A stretch of 64,000 nt of DNA from Lunularia cruciata (taxonomy: Eukaryota > Streptophyta > Marchantiopsida > Lunulariales > Lunulariaceae): the NCBI GenBank assembly GCA_948567375.1, contig OX419755.1, positions 67,708,944 to 67,772,943 on the forward strand, written 5' to 3'. The notes under the pieces were generated by a model. The model searched no databases. It worked only from the letters and a program-made list of their open reading frames with translations, and was not told the origin of the DNA. Both the position numbers and the translations under genes were made by a program. Shown here in pieces: positions 37,001 through 45,945 of this stretch. Within the stretch, counting starts at the first letter, position 1. Each line of letters opens with the position of its first letter.

Positions 37001-37296
37001 ATCTAGCATCATCATGGAATGTGCAAGATAGCCTATGGAATACACGTGGACATGGGAAACTAGTCTCAAATAACCCCAAAATGCAACTTGCCTAAAAAGC
37101 TAACCCCTCTGATGACTCGATCTTTATCCTTAGAATGGTCAATGAAGAGATAAAAGAAGCGTGCGTAATCTTGAGTATCACTACTCTTGATGTGGTTGCT
37201 CATCTCATGTGGACATCCCAAGTGGTTCAATCATAATCCTTGTGCATCCTTCTCACATGAGTCTTTACCCTTTGCAAAGTAAAACTTTGATGACAC
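34055..37296 (-). mobile_element. RLE-LINE copy 2, 3' portion (decayed)
   Basis: Colinear with copy 1 from the 3' UTR through the endonuclease, RT and into the N-terminal finger, but with many stops and frameshifts. Recognisable parts include ITHPLGWAANAAAGRRVSKY (endonuclease side) and VLHVDDLPLLGD near 35,570. The finger end is at about 37,290. Homology stops abruptly at about 37,296 where gypsy-type DNA starts, and resumes at about 45,466. Most changes from copy 1 are C-to-T and G-to-A. Confidence 0.85.
34704..34877 (-). repeat. 87-bp in-frame duplication of the LINE CCHC motif
   Basis: The block starting ATAGCATCATGGGTAGCTAT occurs at 34,704 and again at 34,791, with one visible difference. 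The unit is 29 codons long and covers the CECG...H...C cluster that precedes the endonuclease core. Copy 1 has a single unit here, so the duplication arose in copy 2 or its parent. Confidence 0.85.
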
Positions 37297-37331
37297 ATGT
37301 CGTGCGTATATACATCGTTGTCAACATCATA
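37297..37331 (-). repeat. Truncated LTR start
   Basis: On the minus strand, TGTATGATGTTGACAACG follows the internal 3' region exactly as TGTATGATGATGATTTG does at 40,193 on the plus strand. Only about 35 bp of LTR remain before LINE sequence resumes. Confidence 0.5.
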
Positions 37332-38770
37332 CACTATTGAAGCACAACTCACACATAAGTCATACATAGACTCTAAAGTGCCACAATTGCCCCCTAGCTA
37401 GCGGTTAGGTCCCTCTAACTCCATATAGCCATCTACTCAAAGTATATGGTATACCATATAATGGGCAAAGATCAGGAGGCCGGGTGCTATAGAGCCCCAT
37501 TGTTAGTCAACTGTCTGCAATCTATACCATATAAAGAATAAACTAGCTATAGGTCAAGTACATCTAGGACATAACCATTGGCCTTGAGGAACCACCGTGA
37601 GGGGAGGAGTCATACATGCTATATGCCATCCTCTCGAACAACTATCACACACTAACATAGTAGTAGCTCCACCAGAAGAGCCACATAACATACACCTCAA
37701 GCATGCATGTACAAGTGCCAAGCTTGAGTCCATAGTACCATCAATGTTTGGGAGGTGGCATGGCACACATAATCCTTCCAAACAACACTATCACATCCTT
37801 CTAACATGAGGACTCTAGATGGCAAAACCACATGCACTTTCAAGATAGTGCGGCCTGTCAAAACATCAAGTGTCATCGGTGCTGTCTATTGTAGATATAC
37901 ATAGTCGCATGGATGAAATCGACGGATTGAGGGTCTATAACCTCCTCCTTGAATGGTAGCATAGCGTAAAATATCTCTATGTTGAGCAATCACCAAGTTC
38001 TCAAAGGCCATCGGCATCACTCTCCGAAAGATCTTTGCCTATTGAGAACATGCGCTCATCCATACATCTAGGTCATCCAAGTCCAAAACTACAATAGCAT
38101 CTTGACGAATGGCTATAGGTAAATCTGGATCTTGTCCATAGAGTAGAAAGTACGGAGAGAAGGATGCTAGGGAGGCTTGCCGGCTGAACCGATAGCCCAT
38201 GGCCAACCAAAGTAATTGGAGATCCTAATCTCCCAAGTGGCCTCGCTGCAAACCATATTTTTGCAATCCCCTCTTCACCGTCTGAACTACTCTCTCTGCT
38301 AAGCCATCTACATCAGGGTGATCTTAGGATGTAGTACGATGATCAATCAAAGCCTTGTCACACAAGACCTGAAACTCCCCCAAGAACTCTATACCTTGAT
38401 CAGTCAAAACCTTAGTTGGTGCACCAAAATGACTAAGAACTAGATCCAAGAACGAGTAAGTTGTCCCTTCACTAGACTTGTCAGGAAGTGTCACCAACTC
38501 AATCCACTTGGAGAAGTGCTCCACCATCACCAAAACATACCGATGATGTCTCACGGTCAGCGGTGAAGGTCTAGCAAAGTCCAAACTCCAAAGGTAACCC
38601 AATCCCATGATAGGTAATGGGTGTAACTATGGCGTAGGAGCATTGAATGATGCTCTAACTTGGTCACAAACCACACATCTGGCAACAAATTGCTATACCT
38701 CGGTCTGTATACCGCGCTCCCAATAATGACTCTAGAGTAAGCTATATGTACGCTTGACTCCAAAATGTCA
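37332..38770 (-). pseudogene. Gypsy-type integrase with C-terminal PHD finger
   Basis: Minus-strand pol 3' region. The integrase core reads WSLDFARPSPLTV (first Asp near 38,580), then APTKVLTDQGIEFLGEFQ (second Asp near 38,400), then GLAERVVQTVKRGLQ with the Glu 35 positions after the second Asp. This is the DDE triad that joins element cDNA to host DNA. One stop codon lies between the second Asp and the Glu, and others follow. About 200 residues further on lies a complete C4HC3 PHD finger at 37,694-37,560: CMLC, CDSC, HIAC and CPRC. PHD fingers read histone H3 tails, so this one may steer integration; that role is inferred. Reverse transcriptase sequence is not present upstream of the integrase here. 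Confidence 0.75.
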
Positions 38771-39390
38771 TAGTAGATGGCTTAGCAAAGAGAGTGGTTC
38801 AAATGGTGAAGAGAAGATTGCAAAAATATGGTTTGTAGAGAGGCCACTTGGGAGATTGGGATCTCTAGTTACCTTGGTTGGCCATGGGCTATCAGTTCAG
38901 CCGGCAAGCCTCCTTAGCATCCTTCTCTCCATACTTTCTACTCTATGGATGAGATCCAAATTTACCAGCAGCTATTCGTCAAGATGCTATTGTAATTTTG
39001 GACTTGGATGACCAAGATGTATGGATGAGCGCATGTTCTCAACGGGCAAAGATCTTTTGGAGAGTGATGCCAATGTACTTTGAGAACTTGGCTATCGCTC
39101 AACATAGAGATACTTTACACTATGCTACCATTTGAGGAAGAGGTTATAGACCCTTGATCCATCAATTTCATCCAGGTGAGTATGTATATCTACAACAGAC
39201 AACACCGACGACACTTGATGTTTTGACAGCCGCACTATCTTGAGAGTGCGTGAGGTTTTTCTATCTTGAGTCCTTGTGTCAGAAGAACGTGATGGTGTTG
39301 TTTGGAAGGACCATGTGCGCAATTGTGTGCCATGCCACCTCCCAAACATTGATGGTACTATGGACCCAAGCTTGGCACTTGTACATATAG

Positions 39391-39816
39391 TGTAACAATA
39401 TGGAATTTAGCAATGAAGTCAGTCAAGCTCACAAAGTAGCACATAAGACAAATTAGCCTAGAATATTCTAGAAGTATCTAGGAAGCTTCTTGGGAAGCTT
39501 CCCGGTTAGCTTAGCTTGCACCTTAAGTAAGTAGCTTCTAGAAGGAAGCTTCTAGAAGCTTCCAACTAGCTTAGCTTGCACGCCAAGTAGGTGACTTCTA
39601 GAAGGAAGCTTCTTGAGAAGCTTCCTAGTTAACTTGGCTTGCACTCTAAGAAAGCGGCTTGAGGAAGCTTCTTGAGAAGCTTCTCAAGGGCCTTGTATGC
39701 TACCTATAAATACCAAAGCCAAAGCTCATGCTAGGCATTCGGAGTTTTCCCTCATTCAAGTGTCCCAATGTGAGTTTCCATTCTCCTATTTCTCTCCTCG
39801 GTTTCGGTCTTTTACA
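39391..39816 (+). mobile_element. Solo LTR (426 bp) rich in heat-shock-element motifs
   Basis: This block is absent from the corresponding place in the other arm (37,700), so it is an insertion. It begins TGTAACAATATGG and ends CTTTTACA, giving TGTAA...TTACA terminal inverted repeats. It is flanked by TATAG and TACAG, a 4-of-5 match target-site duplication. The left half holds three imperfect repeats of about 60 bp containing GAAGCTTC/TTCTAGAA words. A perfect four-unit element GAAGCTTCTAGAAGCTTC is at 39,545-39,562. A TATA box TATAAATA sits at 39,705-39,712. Size and structure suggest a Copia-type solo LTR; no internal region is present. Confidence 0.75.
39705..39712 (+). promoter_or_regulatory. 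TATA box of the solo LTR
   Basis: TATAAATA about 140 bp downstream of the nearest perfect four-unit heat-shock element and about 105 bp before the LTR end; this fits the U3/R border of an LTR promoter. Confidence 0.6.
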
Positions 39817-40192
39817 TACAGGCTTGAGGTGTATGTTATGTGGCTCTTTTGGTGGAGCTACTACTATGTTAATGTGTGATAGTTGTTCAAGAGGATGACA
39901 TATGGCATGGTTTAAACCCTCCTCTAAACGGTGGTTTCTCAAGGACAGTGGTTATGTCCTAGATGTACGTGACCTATAACTAGTTCATTCTTTATATGGT
40001 ATAGATTGCAGATAAGCGACTAACAATGGGGCTCCATAGCACCCGGCCTCTTGATCTTTACCCATCATAGGGTATACCATATACTTGGAGTAGATGGCAT
40101 CTGGAGTTAAAGGGACCTAACCGCTAGCTAGGGAGGCGATTGTGGCACTTTAGAGCCTATGTATGACTTATGTATGAATTGTGCTTCTATAG

Positions 40193-40643
40193 TGTATGAT
40201 GATGATTTGTAATGTTGCATATAGATTGCTTGGACACTAGAGTTGCAGTGATAATAGTTAGAGTTATTTCAGTAATTTCTCAAAGACTACTTTCCGACAG
40301 TCAGATTTTGTGTTTGGGGTACTGACTTCACGGTAGAGCCCACCGTCACTTTGCACCATCGAGTGTGCCTTCAAGGGGACTGTTAGGGTTTTAAACCTAG
40401 CTGGAGTGCAGGGGTATACTTTCAAAGTGCAGCTCCACAGAGCTCACTTCTCTAATGTTGAGCCTTTGAGTTCTTGGCTATGGTGGACAGAGGCTGGCAA
40501 GCGTCACCTGGATTCTCTTAGCTAGAGTGGGTGTGGCATGACTGTAATTAATGCCCAATTGTTGGCAATTTATATAGTGATGGATCAAGTACTGATTTGA
40601 GTTGAGTGGATTCAAGAGTTGTAAACAATCTGATTATATCAAT
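40193..40643 (+). repeat. Partial gypsy-type LTR, plus orientation
   Basis: Starts TGTATGATGATG after a purine-rich stretch (GCTAGGGAGGCGATTGTGG) and matches the LTR starts at 58,713 and 63,669 and the minus-strand LTR at 45,466. It carries the shared blocks GAGTTCTTGGCTATGGTGGA and CTCTTAGCTAGAGTGGGTGTGG. It ends at a palindromic junction. Confidence 0.75.
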
Positions 40644-40835
40644 TTAGGGTTAGATGTAATCAGATTGTTTACAACTCTTGAATCCACTCAACTCAGATCA
40701 ATACTTGATCTGTCACTCTATAAACTGCCAACAACTGGATGATTACAGTCAAGCCACACCTACTCTAGCTAAGAGAATCCAAGTGACGCTCGCCGGCCTG
40801 TGTTCACCATAGCCAAGAACTCGAAGGCTCATCCT
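40465..40835. repeat. Palindromic LTR-LTR junction
   Basis: Arms of about 180 bp lie head to head with a spacer of about 10-15 bp (near ATTTAGGGTTAGA at 40,645). The centre-proximal parts, such as GATTCAAGAGTTGTAAACA and its complement, are nearly identical, so the junction is young relative to the rest. It could form a long hairpin. Confidence 0.8.
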
Positions 40836-40845
40836 CACACTCATT
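40644..40845 (-). repeat. Partial gypsy-type LTR, minus orientation
   Basis: Reverse-strand LTR blocks (TCTAGCTAAGAGAATCCAAG, CATAGCCAAGAACTCGAAGG) directly follow the truncated gag-protease region. The join lies just after the GWSGAFVP-like block, so the rest of pol is deleted in this copy. Confidence 0.7.
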
Positions 40846-43640
40846 TCTGATGGTACAAAGGCTCCACTCCAAGCTTGCTACGCCAACTGATATGCATGCT
40901 GCTTGAATGCTTCCTCTAAACTCCACAATGGAACATCCAAGGTGGATGGAACAATCTCACTCGTACTCCAAATCCGAGTGATCTCCTCTAGTATTGGAGT
41001 ATCTTCTGCATGGGCATTCCATTCCAATGAGTCACCAGGCCAAGTAACTGCACCACTAAAAGCTAAAACTGATGTTGCCATGATCCTAGACTGTAGTGAG
41101 CCAAGATTGCCATTACTAAAGCGTACTGGTAGGCGACATACCCGTCCCTCATTAGACTGCCAACCTGGTCTATAGGAGGTTGTTTCCTCCCAATAGTCAA
41201 TATTGAAACCCATGGGGTATAACACTGCTCCCCCAACTAGCACATCATATGACTCAACTATTGTTGCAATAGCCTAAGCTCTCACCACCGAGCTATTAGT
41301 CGGATGACCAGGCTGAACTTGGACAGCAAGCTCCCCACGTGTAATATATTGTGTCAAACCACCACCTAGAGATGTCTGGATCTGAAATGGATAGCTCTTC
41401 ACATCGGTCTTCCGTAACTCCAGACCGACAACTACAGCCTTCCCCAACATAACGGGTTGTGCACTAGAGTCTAACAAGACTCTCTGTGGTGTATAGACCT
41501 TCCCTGAAGGTCCCACCAAATTGAAAATCCCCCTTTGGTTATCCAATATGACAACACAATGTGTGAACCGTGCTCTCTCAAAGGCCGGTCTAGCTGGCAA
41601 CTCCTCCAGTCTAGCCGCTACTGCCTACCATAAACCATTGGTCGCTGAATGGATCCCATGCTCCTCAACCAAGTCAGCTCCACTATCAACCACCTTTGCT
41701 CTAGTAGTAGGAACCGCATCATCCCTACTCTCACACAGCGTGGCAGCCAACCGGAACATTGGAGTTGGGTGAACTCCCAATGTAAACATGTAACTGGCTG
41801 AAAATAAATGATGCCGCATAATCAGCTGAGCCGCCCCCAACATCATGCTAGACTCAATTTGTATAGTAGTAAGTGGCTGACTAGCAAGTAGTCTATCATG
41901 CACTCTATCACCACCTATCATGCGCCTACATTGGGACGTCTAGGAGCCATGGATATCGTCCGCAATGCTTCAGATAGTGTGAAAGATTGAGGAAGTCTGA
42001 CTTGTCTCCCAACCTCTCCTCTATGTGGGTCCAACTCCACTGATGCTCCTTTAGGCTCTGGAGCACGTGTTGCACTCCTAGTCATTGCTGTAGATGCATC
42101 CACCTGTGTTGCTCCGCACATGAAGTCCAAAGCATCTATGTCACCAACATATGAGGTGGAAGCCTCAACACCCACTGAGCAATAGGCATACTTGCCAATC
42201 TGATCTCCTTTGAGCAATAGCCATACTAGCCAATCTTTGCTCCAACTGCTCAATCTGAGTCGCCATAGTTGTATCAGAAGTAAAGGCAAGTACTGCACCC
42301 CTACTAGGTGTAGATCTTTTACCACCACCTCTACCACCTTGTCTTCCATGAACTGGAGCTCCTCTACTACCTGCCATAACAACCCTACCACTTTGTAACT
42401 CCAAGTGTAGATCAAAACATCGGTCACTAGTGTGACCAAATCTGTGGCAATGCTCACATTGCCTCTATGTTGACTGTGATGCATCCAAGGTATCAGCTCC
42501 ATTGCCTTGAGTACACTCTCTTTGATGGTGAGGTCCACCACAAGTCCAACAAGCAACACCACCACTCATTGGCTATTGTTGACCCAAAAATGAAGGTAAG
42601 AGTCTAACTCCACTAGGCACTCCACTCGCTCCATATGATCTAGGCTGTCCACCTTGTCCTCGAAAACCAACTGGGCATGGTGCACTCTGTTGCACTCTAG
42701 AAGAAGTCACAACCATGGATGAGGTCTCCCTACCAAATCTAGATGTCACTACTCTCTCCTCCACCATGTTGAGCTCAATACGCTCAGCCAAACCAAATAC
42801 CATTGCCAAAGTAGCCTGTAACAACATAGTATCACAAACTCTACGTCGCAATTCATTGTCCAGTATCCCATACCAAAACTAGACTGCTTGGGCCTCGGTA
42901 ATTCCCTAAGTGAAATTGATCAGCCGCCTCATGCAAGTGTATGTCTCGTGTAGGCTCTCTCCAGCCTTCCACTGGAACTCTTGCAAGCTCCTCAATTTTT
43001 CAGTCCGCACTCCATGGTAGTTCTGCCTTAAACACAAGAAGAACTCCACCATGGGTTAAACCCCGGTACCACATCACCTCATGCAGCGGTACCTCCACTC
43101 TTAGTAGCACTATCTCCAGCTAGTGCACCTCCACTAGCTCCACTAACACTACTTGAGCTAGAACTCGTAGGTATAACCAATCTACTCTTGGCCACCAAAC
43201 CTGAAGTGATAGAGACATAGTTTAGAGACAAATACTATCTCCAAAACTTGATCTCCTCCAAATGAGCTCTCCTGAACTCATAGTAGTCATCTATCGGTGG
43301 ACCTTCCAGATGCTGAAACAACTACTTCCATGCCATGAAGGGTGTAAACAAAGTTGGGTTTTGCATCTACTGTAGATCACACCAACTATCAAACTTTTGG
43401 ATGGAAGTCCTCCAGTTCAATGGTACCCACTATACCAGAGTAATGCCTAAGGACTTTGGAGGCCCCATAAATCTCGTCCATGTCCCACAACAACGGTGCG
43501 GACACACCAAGTGCACTCTCAACTGAATCAACTCTTGTGTCAAACTCCAACTGAGAGTCAATCTCCTCCCTCATTGGGATTTGAGATATAGGCTAATACC
43601 GAGTACCACTTCGAGTAAACCCACGGTGTACTACAGTGCT
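40846..43640 (-). pseudogene. Gypsy-type gag, zinc knuckle and protease remnant
   Basis: Gag start region: DSQLEFDTRVDSVESALG and LWDMDEIYGASKVLR (43,560-43,450). Zinc knuckle CEHCHRFGHTSDRC (CX2CX4HX4C) at 42,458-42,417, for RNA packaging. Retropepsin-like block VLLDSSAQPVMLGK at about 41,480-41,440, where the expected catalytic DSG is DSS. Then a conserved block GGAVLYPMGFNIDYWEE (41,236) and PSTLDVPLWSLEEAFKQ (40,930). Several stops and frameshifts separate these open pieces. Sequence resembling the plus-strand copy at 60.3-63.1 kb runs through the whole length. Confidence 0.75.
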
Positions 43641-44107
43641 ATCTCCTCTAGAATCCCCAAAGAACTATGTCGTGACAAAGTAACTACAATCGCAAATTGC
43701 AACAACAAACTAGAATCATAAACTGCAACCGCAAGTCACAACCGCAAGTACCCCACCAAGTGCCAATACCAACTAAGCACCACCCACTAATGTAACTTTA
43801 ACCAAGATAACTACACTAGGGGAAAGTGCAACTTGTAACCAGCTATCACAACACACACTCTCACGGTCTGCAATTCCTCACTTCCTGCCTCACCGGAGAG
43901 AAACAAAGGTAGTCTGACTGATCATCACTCCAACCTCACTACCAAGAGCACACTAGAGCACCAACGTTCAAAAGTCAGGGCATCTCACACACACGTGGTA
44001 CACAAACAAGAAGTAGAGAATGGAGGTGGTCCAATCACAAGAAATCTAAACAAAAACACTCCATTTCATAAAACAACACAAGACTGACTCTGCCACCATT
44101 TGGCATT

Positions 44108-45466
44108 TGATATGAGAGAAGTTAGTATCTAAGTCCTAAGCTATTAGGATCACCAAAAATGAAATCAAATTGCCTCTCCTAGCCAAAACTACAAGTGTAT
44201 AGACAACAATGGCACAATCATTAGGACAACAAGTGAGGGTGGACCAGTTGGCTAGGGCACCAATCTAGGAACAAGAGATCTAGGGGTCAAACCTTGTTGC
44301 GCACAATCTAGTAGGATGGGCAGATTTTGCCAACCAATGACCAAGATCTACTCTAAACTAGCTAGCCTCATGCCAACAAGCTGACTTGTTGACCCTTCTA
44401 GACCTTCGTAGCCTCTCATAGCCCACAGCCTTATGCTCCGAAGCCTCTAAATGCCCAAATGAGGCCTTTCTTCTTGCCACTTCGAACCTCCTCTAAAATA
44501 TGGCAAAACTCCTCCAAACTTGCGGAAGTCCTCCAATTTGGCAAAACTCCTCCAAATCTGGCCAACCAATGAAACTCTTCCAAATCTAACCAAAATTTGA
44601 TGTAAAATCTAGCCAAAATCTGACGTAAACCATAAAATTGGTTGACCGCCAAATCCCCCGACTCTTCACTCGAGCCAAATTGAAAACATGTGTTTCTCCA
44701 AATCACAAATTCACGAGAATAGCTTCACAACTCCACATTCTATTTTACTTTTTGAGTACATCTCGCAACAAATTGGTCCTACCTTCACCTCTTGAGCTCA
44801 AAATCACAACCACTGCTCAAAATTTGCTCCTTCTATGCTCAAAAATTGGTCAACGTTTCAGTACACCGTCTGCCTTACTACCAAATCTCCATCAAGCTTC
44901 TGTACACCATGGAAAAATTGAACTTCAATCGAGCTACCAACAATCCATCAAGCTTGAGATACAACCAACACTCAAAGTTTTTGCACCCGATTTCCTCATG
45001 ATTTGACTTACATGATGTAATTAGATTATTCATAACACTTGAATACACTCAACTTAGATCAATACTTGATATGTCACTCTATAAAATGTAAATAACTGTG
45101 CACTGATTACAATCAAGCCACACCCACTCTAGCTGAGAGAATCCAAGTGATATTCGCCGGTCTCTGTCCACCATAGTCAAGAACTCAAAGGCTCAACATC
45201 AAAGAAGTGAACTCTCTGGAGCTGCACTTCGAAAATATACCACTGGACTTGAGTTAGGTCTAAAACTCTAACGGTTCAGCTGATGATACACTCGACGGAG
45301 CAAACAGAACAAAGCAACGATGGATTCCATCATGAAGTTAATACATTAATACGAAATCTGATTATCGAACAATAATCTTTGAGAAATTATTAAAATAATT
45401 CTAACTATTATCAACGTAATTCACATGTATGGACAATTTAAATGCGATATTACAAATGATACTACA
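44108..45466 (-). repeat. Gypsy-type 5' LTR, minus orientation
   Basis: About 1.36 kb beginning TGTAGTATCATTTG (minus strand, 45,466) and ending ATATCA at 44,108. The next bases, AATGCCAAATGGTGGCAGAG, contain TGGTGGCAGAGTCAG. This differs at three positions from the plant initiator-Met tRNA primer-binding site TGGTATCAGAGCCA, so it is a plausible primer-binding site. The element body follows at lower coordinates. Confidence 0.65.
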
Positions 45467-45945
45467 CACACCAAAGCATAATATATCATAAATCGCTCTC
45501 AATCACATGGGATGTGTAATCATAATTAATAAAAAAATTAACAATAATAATATATGATACTCTTTTCAATATTTCATTCTACACGAAAAATATAATTTTT
45601 ATATCTAAATTTATATGAAAAATATAATTTTTCTAAATTCTAAATTTTTATTTTTAAAAAATAAATTCATATAACACGTAATTATAAAAATAAAAATTTA
45701 AAATCCATCACTCTCACTAGATAATGATTATATTAAACATTAAAAATCTTTACAATTTTCATAGTTTTTTGTTGTATTTTTTACCTTCTTTAACACTACT
45801 ACCAAAAATATATAAATTAAAAAATAAACAAAATCAATTATTCACTCAAATACTTAAAAAAAAACTTAAACAAATCGTGCAATATAAATATTTCCTCCGT
45901 CATCTCTCCCTCTCCTCTCCGGTCTCCACACTCCTCCCGAACTCT
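45466..45945 (-). mobile_element. RLE-LINE copy 2, 5' portion
   Basis: AT-shifted counterpart of 9,190-9,712 in copy 1. Matching blocks are ACACACC..GCATA.T.TATC (45,467), CACATGGGA (45,508), ATATGATACTC, CCATCACTCTCA (45,704) and TCTCTCCCTCTCCTCTC (45,904). This is the missing 5' end of the LINE that breaks off at 37,296, which shows the gypsy-type DNA landed in the N-terminal finger region. Confidence 0.75.

Larger units (their letters stand above)
38771..40192 (+). repeat. Inverted copy of the integrase C-terminus and PHD region
   Basis: Plus-strand sequence that mirrors 37,332-38,310. It includes the GATTGCAAAAATATGG block (38,813), the CCATGGGCTATCAG block, a decayed PHD finger (39,822-39,890, ending in a stop after CSRG), and the pre-LTR region to 40,192. 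It is interrupted by the solo LTR at 39,391-39,816. Together with the minus-strand arm it forms an inverted repeat with arms of about 1 kb around a 460-bp spacer that holds the integrase catalytic core. Confidence 0.8.
37297..45465. mobile_element. Rearranged Ty3/gypsy-type insertion inside LINE copy 2
   Basis: About 8.2 kb of LTR-retrotransposon DNA lies between the two halves of LINE copy 2. From low to high coordinate it contains: a stub of LTR start (minus), an integrase-PHD region (minus), an inverted second copy of that region (plus) with a solo LTR inside it, a plus LTR piece, a minus LTR piece, a gag-protease remnant (minus) and an almost complete LTR (minus). It starts TGTCGTGC at the left and ends in ACTACA at the right. 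Flanking ACACA-like words on both sides could be a target-site duplication. This layout needs at least one inversion or a second insertion after the first. Confidence 0.75.
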
